From positions 52,954-116,953 of the forward strand of contig JBEEFP010000008.1 in NCBI GenBank assembly GCA_041166085.1: a stretch of 64,000 nt of DNA. The letters are read 5' to 3'. How positions within the stretch are numbered: the stretch's first letter is position 1; the number at the start of each line of letters is the position of its first letter. This stretch comes from JBEEFP01 sp041166085. GTDB lineage: Bacteria; Actinomycetota; Acidimicrobiia; Acidimicrobiales; JAFATL01. The translations under genes and the position numbers were made by a program. The notes beneath the pieces were generated by a model, which worked only from the letters and a program-made list of their open reading frames with translations, was not told where the DNA came from and made no database searches. Shown piece after piece: positions 25,201 through 33,411 of the stretch.

Positions 25201-25250
25201 TGCTTTTGTGCAATGACCGGGGCTATGCCCAGGGTCATTGCACAAAAGCA
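25201..25250. repeat. long hairpin with GGGC-TAT-GCCC apex, copy 1
   Basis: An 18-bp perfect outer stem (25201-25218 with 25233-25250), a 1x2 internal loop and a 4-bp GGGC/GCCC cap with TAT loop. It lies between divergent genes, so it terminates neither. The apex and the flanking TTTGTGC recur in the hairpin at 33252-33298. Confidence 0.7.
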
Positions 25251-25278
25251 TCCGCTGACGCGTTCGGGGCGGCCCGCC

Positions 25279-25301
25279 TTGTCACACCCTCTCGGTACGG
25301 T
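25279..25301 (+). promoter_or_regulatory. PafBC-type DNA-damage promoter 3 (recQ-like gene, leaderless)
   Basis: TTGTCACAC, 8 bases (CCTCTCGG), then TACGGT. The -10 ends 8 bases before the ATG at 25310, so the transcript should begin at or next to the start codon. The match to tTGTCRgtg-N8-TAnnnT is best in the TTGTCA half. Confidence 0.68.
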
Positions 25302-25309
25302 GGGGTCCG

Positions 25310-27373
25310 ATGCCGACCGACACCGCCCGCCGCGCCACCGAGTTGCTCGTCGCGCTGACCGGCGACCCCGGCGCCACCTTCCGCTCCGGCCAGCTCGAGG
25401 CCATCGAGACGCTGGTCGAGCGTCGGGGCCGGGTTCTGGTCGTGCAGCGCACGGGGTGGGGCAAGAGCGCGGTCTACTTCATCGCCACCCGCCTGCTGCG
25501 CGACGAGGGAGCGGGCGCCACGCTGCTCATCTCGCCCCTGCTCGCCCTCATGCGCAACCAGCTGCTCATGGCCGAGCGGGCGGGGGTGCGCGCCGTCACC
25601 ATCCACTCGCAGAACACCGAGGACTGGGACGACATCGAGCGGCAGGTGAAGACGGGCCAGGTCGACCTTCTCCTCGTCTCACCCGAGCGCCTCAACAACA
25701 CGCGCTTCCGCGCCGACGTCCTGCCCGGTCTCATGAAAGCGGTCGGGATGCTGGTGGTCGACGAGGCCCACTGCATCAGCGACTGGGGGCATGACTTCCG
25801 CCCTGACTACCGGCGCATCGCCCGCGTCCTCGACCAGCTGCCAGACACGGTGCCGGTGCTGTGCACCACCGCCACGGCGAACGACCGCGTCATCGACGAC
25901 GTGCGCGAGCAGCTGGGCGAGCGCCTCGAGGTCCACCGCGGCCCCCTCGACCGCGAGAGCCTCAGGCTGTCCGTCGTCAACCTGTCCCAACCGGCCGACC
26001 GGCTGGCGTGGTTGGCGGAGGTGGTTCCGAAGCTCGACGGCTCGGGCATCGTCTACTGCCTCACCATCCGCGACGCGGAGCGGGTCGCGGGCTGGCTGCG
26101 CACCCGCGGCGTCGACGCCGTCGCCTACTCGGGCGAGAGCGAGAACGACGCGCGCATCGCGGTGGAGGACGACCTCCTCGCCAACCGGGTCAAGGCGGTC
26201 GTCGCCACCTCCGCCCTCGGCATGGGCTTCGACAAGGGCGACCTGGCGTGGGTCATCCACTACCAGAGCCCCGGCTCGCCCATCGCCTACTACCAGCAAA
26301 TCGGCCGGGCCGGTCGTGCCCTCGAACGCAGCCACGCCGTGCTGATGCGCGGGGGCGAGGACGCCGACATCCAGGACTACTTCATCCGCGTCGCCTTCCC
26401 GCCCCGCGACCAGGCCGAAGCCGTCGTCGCCCTCCTCGAGGAACGCCGGGCCGACGGGGCCACCCTCACCGACATCGAAGTGGTGGTGAACGCCCGCCGC
26501 TCCCGCATCGAGGCCATGTTGAAGGTGCTCGAGGTGGACGGGGCCGTCGAGCGGGCCGACCGCGGTTGGAAACGCACGGCCGAGCCGTGGACCTACGACG
26601 CCGAGCGGGTCGAGCGCGTCACCGCCCAGCGTCGCATCGAGCAGGACGCCATGCGCGAGTACGGCTCGACCACCGACTGCCTCATGGCCTTCCTCCGCCA
26701 TCAGCTCGACGACCCCGCCGCCCAACCGTGTGGGCGCTGTGCCAACTGCGCGGGCGACGACTTCGCCGTCGAGCTCGACCAGGCCGTCGTCACCGAGGCC
26801 GTCTCCTACCTGCGCAGCAGCGCCCTTGTCGTCGAGCCCCGCAAGCAGTGGCCCGCGGGCAGCGTGCGCCGGGGCCGCATCGCGGCCGACGCCCGCAACG
26901 AGGAGGGTCGGGCCCTCGGCGTCCTGGGTGACGGCGGATGGGGGAGCGTCGTGCGCAGTGTCAAGGCCGCCGGTCACGAGTGGCCCGACGAGCTGCTCGA
27001 TGCGGCGGCCAAGCTCCTCACCACGTGGATCCCCGAGCAGGCGCCCACGTGGATGACCTATGTCCCCTCGGCCGACAGCGACCGCGTCGCGCACCTGGCC
27101 AAGCGCCTGGCCGAGCGCGTCGACCTGCCGCTGCACGACGTGGTCAGCCGCACCCGCGCCACCGCACCCCAGGACGAGATGGACAACAGCGCACAGCAGC
27201 TCGGCAATGTGAGCGACGCCTTCGCCGTCACTGGGCCGCTGCCCGCCGGCCCCGTTCTCCTCGTCGACGACGTGGCCGACTCCCGATGGACCCTCACCGT
27301 CGTCGGCGCCGAGCTGCGCGCCGCCGGCTGTCCCGCCGTGCACCCGTTCGTGCTGGCGGTGAAGTACTCCTAG
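25310..27373 (+). CDS. RecQ-like ATP-dependent DNA helicase with C-terminal phosphoribosyltransferase-like domain
   Basis: A 687-residue superfamily 2 helicase that would unwind DNA 3' to 5' during repair. Motif I is GWGKS (49-53, with the RecQ-like Gln-rich start), motif II is DEAH (151-154) followed by CISDWGHDFRPDYRRI, and motif VI is QIGRAGRA. A CGRCANC cluster stands for the RecQ zinc-binding region. Residues from about 540 form a phosphoribosyltransferase-like domain with VLLVDDVADS (649-658), the PRPP-loop signature. This architecture is known in actinobacteria but not well understood. A PafBC-type promoter stands 8 bases before the ATG. Its stop shares CTAG with the convergent phospholipase-like gene. 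Confidence 0.9.
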   Translation: MPTDTARRATELLVALTGDPGATFRSGQLEAIETLVERRGRVLVVQRTGWGKSAVYFIATRLLRDEGAGATLLISPLLALMRNQLLMAERAGVRAVTIHSQNTEDWDDIERQVKTGQVDLLLVSPERLNNTRFRADVLPGLMKAVGMLVVDEAHCISDWGHDFRPDYRRIARVLDQLPDTVPVLCTTATANDRVIDDVREQLGERLEVHRGPLDRESLRLSVVNLSQPADRLAWLAEVVPKLDGSGIVYCLTIRDAERVAGWLRTRGVDAVAYSGESENDARIAVEDDLLANRVKAVVATSALGMGFDKGDLAWVIHYQSPGSPIAYYQQIGRAGRALERSHAVLMRGGEDADIQDYFIRVAFPPRDQAEAVVALLEERRADGATLTDIEVVVNARRSRIEAMLKVLEVDGAVERADRGWKRTAEPWTYDAERVERVTAQRRIEQDAMREYGSTTDCLMAFLRHQLDDPAAQPCGRCANCAGDDFAVELDQAVVTEAVSYLRSSALVVEPRKQWPAGSVRRGRIAADARNEEGRALGVLGDGGWGSVVRSVKAAGHEWPDELLDAAAKLLTTWIPEQAPTWMTYVPSADSDRVAHLAKRLAERVDLPLHDVVSRTRATAPQDEMDNSAQQLGNVSDAFAVTGPLPAGPVLLVDDVADSRWTLTVVGAELRAAGCPAVHPFVLAVKYS

Positions 27374-28803
27374 GCCAGCACGCCGCTGCGCCGGAACGCG
27401 TCCGCCAGCCGGTAGTCCGTGCGCACGCCCCGTCCGTCGAACCAGCCCAGCTCGGCCAGGGTGTACAGGTCGCTCTGACCCGTGTACGGCTCCAGCGTCG
27501 GTTCCAGCACGAGTCCGACCGGCGCGTCGTACGGCGTGAACGGCGCGTCGGGGTCGAAGGACGAGAAGCCACCGAAGGCGCCCTCGATGCTGTTGGTGCT
27601 GCGGTGGCGGGTGTTGAGGTAGCCGAGGTCCCAGTTCTCGGAGATGAAGCGCAGCGTCGACACGTGCTCGTAGGTCGTGTGGTCGACCGCGCCCGCCCGG
27701 CGCGTCCACGGACTCACGATGGTCGAGGGGATGCGGAAGCCGAGCTGGCCGAAGTCGTTGTTGCCGCCCGGGTCACCCGGGGTGCCCCTGTCGTCAGCCA
27801 CGCGCGGCGGGTCGACGTGCTCCCAGAACCCGCCCCACTCGTCGTAGGTCAGCACCAGCGCGCCCGACTGGTAGTTGGCCGAGGCGACGAACGCCTCCAC
27901 CACGTCGGAGAGGAAGGTCTGACCCAACCGGAGGTCGGCATGGGGATGGTCGTCGCACGCCACCCCTTCGGGCCCGATGAACCACGGGTCGATGAAGCTC
28001 ACCTGCGGCAGCTGTCCAGCCGCCGCCGACGCGTAGTAGTCGGAGATGTGGCGGGCGTGGCTGATGTGGCGCTCGCCCCAGAACAGGATCTCGGGCAGGT
28101 TGCAGTAGTAATACGCGCAGGACACGCCCTTGTTCTCGAGCAACGTCCAGATGGTTGGCCAGTCCCAGCCGTGTGCCCACTGCGGATTGTTCGCCGCCAC
28201 CTGGGGCGGGAGGTCGTTGTTCGTGCGACCGGCCGACTGGGCCGAGTGCATGTAGTAGCGGTTGGGCTGGGTCGGACCGAGCAGTGATGCGAACCAGCGG
28301 TCGTAGGTCTGCCAGCCGCGCGTGAGCTGGGCCCACACCGGGACGTCATCGGCGTCGTAGTAGCTGAGGGCGAACTCGTCGTTGCCCTGGCCTGCGTCGA
28401 GCCAGCCGTCGCACGCTCCGCCGTAGCGCTCGACTCGCCCGGCGCCCCATCCGTGGGACGGGTCGGCGTAGCCCCGGCCGTGATAATCGGCCCGTCCCGC
28501 GGCGCCCCAGTTGGCGGTGGGGACCAGGACGCCGTTGCCACCGGCACGGCGGTCGGGGAACGCCGCGGTCTGGATGGCGTCGAAGTCAGCGTTCTCGGCG
28601 CCGTACCAACCCAGGTAGTGGTCGACGGAGCGGTTCTCCATCATCACCACGACGATGTGCTCGACAGGCGTGCGGGCCTTCGGCCCCTCGAGCCCGAGCG
28701 AGGGCAGGGCAAGGTTGGCCAGGCCGGCCCGAGCCGAGCCGGCCGCGCCGACGGCCAGCCCCGCGCCGATGCCGGTTGCCTTGAGGAAGGTCCGTCGGTC
28801 CAT
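27370..28803 (-). CDS. Tat-exported phosphoesterase (phospholipase C/acid phosphatase family)
   Basis: A 477-residue exported enzyme of the bacterial phosphoesterase (PF04185-type) family, which includes phospholipase C and acid phosphatase AcpA. The twin-arginine signal is MDRRTFLKATGIGAGLAVG. The catalytic N-terminal block is HIVVVMMENRSVDHYLGW, and later metal-site blocks are DDHPHADLRLGQ and LTYDEWGGFWEHVDPP. It would hydrolyse phosphate esters, perhaps phospholipids, outside the membrane. The start at 28803 has AAGGA upstream. It converges on recQ with a 4-base overlap. Confidence 0.9.
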   Translation of the reverse strand: MDRRTFLKATGIGAGLAVGAAGSARAGLANLALPSLGLEGPKARTPVEHIVVVMMENRSVDHYLGWYGAENADFDAIQTAAFPDRRAGGNGVLVPTANWGAAGRADYHGRGYADPSHGWGAGRVERYGGACDGWLDAGQGNDEFALSYYDADDVPVWAQLTRGWQTYDRWFASLLGPTQPNRYYMHSAQSAGRTNNDLPPQVAANNPQWAHGWDWPTIWTLLENKGVSCAYYYCNLPEILFWGERHISHARHISDYYASAAAGQLPQVSFIDPWFIGPEGVACDDHPHADLRLGQTFLSDVVEAFVASANYQSGALVLTYDEWGGFWEHVDPPRVADDRGTPGDPGGNNDFGQLGFRIPSTIVSPWTRRAGAVDHTTYEHVSTLRFISENWDLGYLNTRHRSTNSIEGAFGGFSSFDPDAPFTPYDAPVGLVLEPTLEPYTGQSDLYTLAELGWFDGRGVRTDYRLADAFRRSGVLA

Positions 28804-28874
28804 ATGTCCTTACTTGTCGGTCGGGGGCGCGTGTTCCTGCTCGCTCGCCGACGGGCGCGTAGCGTCGCCCCCCG

Positions 28875-29393
28875 ATGGTCGACGAGCTGGAGGACCCCCG
28901 CCGCACCGAGCCCGCGTTCGTCCTCGGCGAGCGGGCCATGCTCGAGGGCTGGCTCGAGTTCCACCGCATGACGCTGTTCATCAAGTGCGAGGGCCTCGAC
29001 GACGTGGGGCGCAAGGCCACGCCCGTCGCCACCTCCAAGCTCTCCCTGCACGGACTGCTGCGTCACATGGCCGAGGTCGAGCGCAACTGGTTCCAGCGCG
29101 TCCTGCGTGAGCAGCCGGACGCGCCGTCCATCTGGTTCGACCCCGCCATCGAGGACAGCGAGCTCCTCCCCCTCGACGATGCCGACTGGGATGCCGACCT
29201 GGCGGCGTGGCAGGCCGAGTGCGACGCCAGCCGCGCCGCGGCCGCCGAGCACGAGCTCGACGACACCGGTGTCCGACGGGGCCAGCTGTGCTCGCTGCGG
29301 TGGATCTACAACCACATGATCGAGGAGTACGCCCGCCACAACGGGCACGCCGACCTCATCCGCGAGATGGTGGACGGCAGCGTCGGCGCCTGA
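28875..29393 (+). CDS. DinB/DUF664-type four-helix protein
   Basis: A 172-residue member of the DinB-like superfamily (DUF664 branch), metal-binding helical bundles that often act as thiol transferases with mycothiol or bacillithiol. The His residues expected at the metal site are visible in LLRHMAEVERNW and YNHMIEEYARHNGHADLIRE. TAGCGT (28860-28865) ends 9 bases before the ATG, so a leaderless transcript is possible. A large hairpin starts 44 bases after the stop. Confidence 0.85.
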   Translation: MVDELEDPRRTEPAFVLGERAMLEGWLEFHRMTLFIKCEGLDDVGRKATPVATSKLSLHGLLRHMAEVERNWFQRVLREQPDAPSIWFDPAIEDSELLPLDDADWDADLAAWQAECDASRAAAAEHELDDTGVRRGQLCSLRWIYNHMIEEYARHNGHADLIREMVDGSVGA

Positions 29394-29431
29394 GGCGGGG
29401 AAAACGTCGCCAGGCGGCGAATCCTGCATAC

Positions 29432-31780
29432 GTGCCCGCTCTCGAGGAAATAGGCCACCGGTTCGGTGGCCTATTTCCTCGAGAGCGCAGGGGCCTGCGG
29501 CGCTGGCTCGCGTGGGTGACGGTGGCCGTGCTGGCCGCGGTGGGGTGGCAGCCGGCCGCCGCGCAGACCTCGGGGTCCACGACGGTCGCGGCCTCGTGGT
29601 TCGGGCAGACGCCGCCGCTGGCGCCGGGCCAGATCGAGCTGGCGGTCGTGTCCAGCCTGCCCAGCACGGTGACCGGCGAGGACGCCCGCGTCGCGATTCG
29701 GGGCGCGCAGCCCGGCGACACACTGCGGCTCGAACGCGACGGCATTGACGTCACCGCGTCCCTCGGCCCCGACGGCTCCGGCGTCGTCAGGGGCCTGCGG
29801 GTCGGCGTCAACCACCTCACCGCGACCGTCGTCGGCCTGGCTGGCACCCGCACCGCCACGCTGGTCGTCACCGACCACCCCGTCACCGGGCCCGTCATCT
29901 CCGGACCGCACCAGGTTCCGTTCGTGTGCGAGACCGAGGCGTCGGGCATGGGCAAGCCCTTCGACGAGGACTGCTCGGCCAAGCCGCGCGGCGACTGGTT
30001 CGCCCGCTCGGCGGTGACGGGCCGCTTCAACCCGCTGGCCGATCCGTCGGCCGCCTATCCGCCCGACACCGCGACGACCACCACGTCGGACGGCCGCACG
30101 GTGCCCTTCGTGGTGCGCGTCGAGTCGCTCACCATCAACCGCTCCATCACACGCGTGGCCGTGCTCGACGACCCGCACGCGAAGTCGTCGGGGTGGAACC
30201 ACCACCTCCTCTACTCCTTCGGCGAGAGTTGCGGCACCGGGCATCACCAGGGCACCAACTCGCCCGAGAACGCCCTCGGCCAGGTCTCCAGCACCGGCAA
30301 CCCGTACGACAACGCGTTCGCGCCGTTCGTCGACCTGCCCACCCAGCTCGGCACCGGCGCCATGACCGTGCACTCGACCCTCACCATCCTCGGCGTGGAG
30401 TGCAACGACGTCATCTCGGCCGAGACGCTCATGATGGTCAAGGAGCACGTGATCGAGGCCTACGGCCCCGTGCTGCACACGATCGGCGTGGGCGCGTCGG
30501 GCGGCGCCATCCAGCAGTACACCGCGGCCAACAACTACCCGGGTCTCATCGACGCGGGCACGCCGATGATCAGCTTCCCCGACATGACAACGACGCTCAT
30601 GACCATCGGCGACTGCCTGCTGCTCGACCGCGTCTTCAACGCCGACCCACTGCGCTGGACCGAGCCCAAGCGTGACGCCATCACCGGCCACCGCAGCAGC
30701 AACATCTGCGCTGATTGGGACTCGTCGTACTCGTCGCTGCTGCGCCCGACGGCGTGCGACCCGACCGTGCCAGCCGGGGTGCGCTGCACCTTCCAGGACG
30801 ACCAGATCAACCTGTGGGGCCGCGACCCGGCCACCGGCAAGGCCCGCCGGCCACTCGACAACACCGGCGTGCAGTACGGGTCGGCGGCGTTGCGCAGCGG
30901 GCTCATATCCGGAGCCGACTTCGTCGCGTTGAACGCGGCCGTCGGGGGCGTCGACATCGACGGCGCGTTCGTCCCCACGCGCATGGACATGGGTGCGGAC
31001 GTGGCCCGCGTCGCCTACGCCACCGGCCGGGTCACGGGACGGGGCCCGCTCGACCAGACGCCCATCATCGACAACCACCAGAACCTCGACCTCGTGCCCG
31101 TCGTCGACGTGCACGACGACGCCCGCCCCTTCATGATGCGGGCCCGCCTCGACGCCCATCTCGGCGGCCACAAGAGCCTGGCCCTGTGGCAGGGCGAGCC
31201 GTACCCGTCGGACACCTTCGCCCCCGCGGAGCAGTGGCTCTCCGCCCTCGAGGCGACGGGCTCGCATCCCGACGACGCGTCGCGCGCCGCCGCGGTCGCC
31301 AAGAGCCGACCCGCGTCGGCCGCCGACCGCTGCACCGTGCTGCAGGCCGGCGTCGACGGCACTGCACCGTGCGACGCGCTGGCCGGCACCAGCCCCCGCA
31401 TCGCCGCGGGCGGGCCGCCCACCGAGGACGTCGTCAAGTGCGCGCTGGCGCCCGTCGACCCGGCCGACTACCCGGGACTGGCAGCGGACGAGCTGGCGAC
31501 GCTGCGCACGACGTTCCCCACCGGCGTCTGCGACTGGAAGGCGCCCGGGGTCGGGGAGCTGGCCCGCACCACCCCGTGGTTGTCCTTCGGCGACGGCTCG
31601 CGGCCGCCGACGCCGGTGGCCCTCACCAACGTGGTGGCCCGCTCGGCCGTCAGTGGGACCGACGTGTTGGCAACGTCCCGGAGCCGGGCCCTGCCCGCCA
31701 CCGGCGACTGGCCATGGCTGGTGGCCGGTCTGGCCCTCGCCGGGTTGGGTCTGCTCGTGCGGCGCCCGCTGAGGGGGTAA
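29432..31780 (+). CDS. secreted DUF6351-like hydrolase with LPATG wall anchor
   Basis: A protein of up to 782 residues. A signal peptide (RRWLAWVTVAVLAAVGWQPAAA) is followed by a beta-sandwich-like part, then a large alpha/beta region with GVGASGG as candidate nucleophile elbow. The C-terminus is a classic sorting signal: LPATG, a hydrophobic helix and RRPLRG. I recall this family as DUF6351, related in style to tannase-like surface enzymes; the activity is not established. GTG 29432 is needed to give the signal peptide a basic region, but then codons 2-19 form a 24-bp hairpin. GTG 29516 and CTG 29495 are alternatives. Confidence 0.8.
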   Translation: MPALEEIGHRFGGLFPRERRGLRRWLAWVTVAVLAAVGWQPAAAQTSGSTTVAASWFGQTPPLAPGQIELAVVSSLPSTVTGEDARVAIRGAQPGDTLRLERDGIDVTASLGPDGSGVVRGLRVGVNHLTATVVGLAGTRTATLVVTDHPVTGPVISGPHQVPFVCETEASGMGKPFDEDCSAKPRGDWFARSAVTGRFNPLADPSAAYPPDTATTTTSDGRTVPFVVRVESLTINRSITRVAVLDDPHAKSSGWNHHLLYSFGESCGTGHHQGTNSPENALGQVSSTGNPYDNAFAPFVDLPTQLGTGAMTVHSTLTILGVECNDVISAETLMMVKEHVIEAYGPVLHTIGVGASGGAIQQYTAANNYPGLIDAGTPMISFPDMTTTLMTIGDCLLLDRVFNADPLRWTEPKRDAITGHRSSNICADWDSSYSSLLRPTACDPTVPAGVRCTFQDDQINLWGRDPATGKARRPLDNTGVQYGSAALRSGLISGADFVALNAAVGGVDIDGAFVPTRMDMGADVARVAYATGRVTGRGPLDQTPIIDNHQNLDLVPVVDVHDDARPFMMRARLDAHLGGHKSLALWQGEPYPSDTFAPAEQWLSALEATGSHPDDASRAAAVAKSRPASAADRCTVLQAGVDGTAPCDALAGTSPRIAAGGPPTEDVVKCALAPVDPADYPGLAADELATLRTTFPTGVCDWKAPGVGELARTTPWLSFGDGSRPPTPVALTNVVARSAVSGTDVLATSRSRALPATGDWPWLVAGLALAGLGLLVRRPLRG
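29437..29487. repeat. perfect 24-bp inverted repeat with GTT loop
   Basis: Arms 29437-29460 and 29464-29487 match exactly as reverse complements around a 3-base loop. It starts 44 bases after the DinB-like stop and could terminate that gene, yet it overlaps the likely N-terminal codons of the next one. It has no T-tract. Confidence 0.85.
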
Positions 31781-31808
31781 ATCGCCCTCGGGCGCCGAAT
31801 TAGGGGGG

Positions 31809-33236
31809 ATGGCGATGAGCAAGCGGGCTTGGTGGCTGGTGGGCGCGGTCGCGCTCGCCCTCGTGGTCGGGACGACGCCGGCGCTGGCCGGACTGCTGCC
31901 GCCCATCGGCTCGCCTGTCACGCCGCCCAGCGTCACCGGGCCCACGGCCATCGGCGACCTCACCGCCGCCAGCCCCGTCCTCACGTTCCAGGGCGCGGTG
32001 GGCAACAGCACGCCGATCCCGCTCGTCAGCAGCCCGGTCCCGGTGGTGTGCGACGTGACGTGCAAGGAGTTCACCTTCACCAACGACGCCACTGCGCCGT
32101 TCCTCGTCTCGGTGCGCGACACGCAGCACTCCACCAACGACGGCTTCGACCTCTACGTCTACGACCCGAGCGGCAAGCTGGTCGGCGCGGGCAACGGCAT
32201 CGGCGCCGACGGCCAGGCCGTCGCGGTCGACCAACCGGTCGCCGGCACCTACACCGTCGCCGTCACCTTCACCTACGAGTACCAGCCCGACGCCGCGTAC
32301 GACGGTGAGGTCCGGCGCATGGCCGCCGGCTCGTGGTCACCGAGCGCGCCGACCTGCGGCCTCACCGTCTCTGGCGTGACGGGCTGCTTCGTGCTCCCCG
32401 CGCTGCAGGCGGTACCCGCGTACGACCTGCACGTCGACGGCCTGCCGCCCGTCGCGTCGACGCCCCTCGGCTTCCCGCTCCCGGTGATCGCGCCGACCGC
32501 CAACTCCTGTTACGTGGACGAGAGTCTCGGCGTCACCCAGCCCTCGGCCGGCAGCGTGCAGCAGCCGGTCACCCGCTGCTTGCGCTTCAGCACCAACGTC
32601 CGCAACGTCGGTGGCGGCGCGGTGCGGGTGCAGATCCCGTGGCTGGTGGCGGACGGCGGTGGTGGCGGGGTGCAGAGCGGGTTCGTGCCCGGCCAGTGCC
32701 ACGCCGAGCAGGTGCTGTCCACCACGGACGGCACGTCGGTGACGCGGCCCGCGGGCGACTGCCTGTTCCACGCCATCCACGGCCACTTCCACTACCAGGA
32801 CCTCGTGTCCTTCGCCCTCTATGCCGTGGGCGCCGACGGCACCACCGGTGCCCAGATCGGCAAGTCCCTGAAGGAGTCGTTCTGCCTGGCCGACGACGAC
32901 TACTTCGGCTTCGGCACCGCCGGTCCCAACGGCCCACGCGGCTACGCCGGGCAGCCCGACTGCAACCTGCCGGCGAATCCGCCGCCCAAGGTCACCGTCG
33001 AGATGGGTGTCTCACCCGGCTGGGGCGACGTCTACACCTGGGACACGCCCGGCCAATTCGTCGACATCAGCACCACGCCCGACGGCACCTACGACGTCAT
33101 CGAGAAGACCAACCCCACCGGCAGCATCCTCGTCGGCGGCCCGCAGCAGACGTGCTCGCGCACGCGGTTGCAGCTGGCCGGCACCACGGTGACCACCCTC
33201 AGCACCACCGACGACGTCCCCTGCCCGCCGGGCTGA
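31809..33236 (+). CDS. secreted lysyl oxidase-domain protein
   Basis: A 475-residue exported protein. It has a signal peptide (MAMSKRAWWLVGAVALALVV), a pre-peptidase-like beta domain (about 60-160; DGFDLYVYDPSG) and a C-terminal lysyl oxidase-type catalytic domain. The copper ligands are in HAIHGHFHYQDL, and GVSPGWGDVYTWDTPGQFVDIS is the strongly conserved family block. Such copper enzymes oxidise lysine side chains to aldehydes in secreted proteins. The ATG at 31809 follows GGGGG. A copper-protein gene group follows on the other strand. The stop is 15 bases from a large hairpin. Confidence 0.88.
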   Translation: MAMSKRAWWLVGAVALALVVGTTPALAGLLPPIGSPVTPPSVTGPTAIGDLTAASPVLTFQGAVGNSTPIPLVSSPVPVVCDVTCKEFTFTNDATAPFLVSVRDTQHSTNDGFDLYVYDPSGKLVGAGNGIGADGQAVAVDQPVAGTYTVAVTFTYEYQPDAAYDGEVRRMAAGSWSPSAPTCGLTVSGVTGCFVLPALQAVPAYDLHVDGLPPVASTPLGFPLPVIAPTANSCYVDESLGVTQPSAGSVQQPVTRCLRFSTNVRNVGGGAVRVQIPWLVADGGGGGVQSGFVPGQCHAEQVLSTTDGTSVTRPAGDCLFHAIHGHFHYQDLVSFALYAVGADGTTGAQIGKSLKESFCLADDDYFGFGTAGPNGPRGYAGQPDCNLPANPPPKVTVEMGVSPGWGDVYTWDTPGQFVDISTTPDGTYDVIEKTNPTGSILVGGPQQTCSRTRLQLAGTTVTTLSTTDDVPCPPG

Positions 33237-33251
33237 CTCTCGCATTCCTCG

Positions 33252-33298
33252 GTCTTTGCGGATTTGCACGGGCATAGCCCGCACAAATCCGCAAAGAC
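33252..33298. terminator. long hairpin with GGGC-ATA-GCCC apex, copy 2 (likely terminator)
   Basis: A 15-bp outer stem, two mismatches and a 5-bp cap with an ATA loop. It stands 15 bases after the lysyl oxidase gene, between convergent genes. The apex is the reverse complement of the one at 25220-25230, and TTTGTGC precedes both apices when read in the same direction. Confidence 0.7.
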
Positions 33299-33361
33299 GG
33301 GAGTCACGTCGCGAGATCGGCGAGGACAGCCTCGGCCTTGGCCCGCCAGCAGCCGCGCGAA

Positions 33362-33389
33362 CCGGCCCGCCCCCGAAGGGGCGGGCCGG
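33362..33389 (-). terminator. 12-bp GC hairpin with CGAA tetraloop
   Basis: Perfect stem CCGGCCCGCCCC/GGGGCGGGCCGG around CGAA. It ends 22 bases after the stop of the duplicated lipoprotein gene on the minus strand. There is no T-tract, as is usual for high-GC terminators. Bases 33299-33361 hold nothing I can identify. Confidence 0.75.
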
Positions 33390-33411
33390 CCTCCCTGCAT
33401 GCCGAGCAGGA

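Noticed and set aside
16624..31780. Sortase gene for the LAATG and LPATG proteins
   Set aside because: Neither neighbourhood contains a TLxTC-type sortase; the enzyme must be encoded elsewhere.
33299..33361. Possible remnant coding sequence between the two terminators
   Set aside because: Codon pattern is ambiguous and only about 60 bases are available; no start, ribosome-binding site or known motif.
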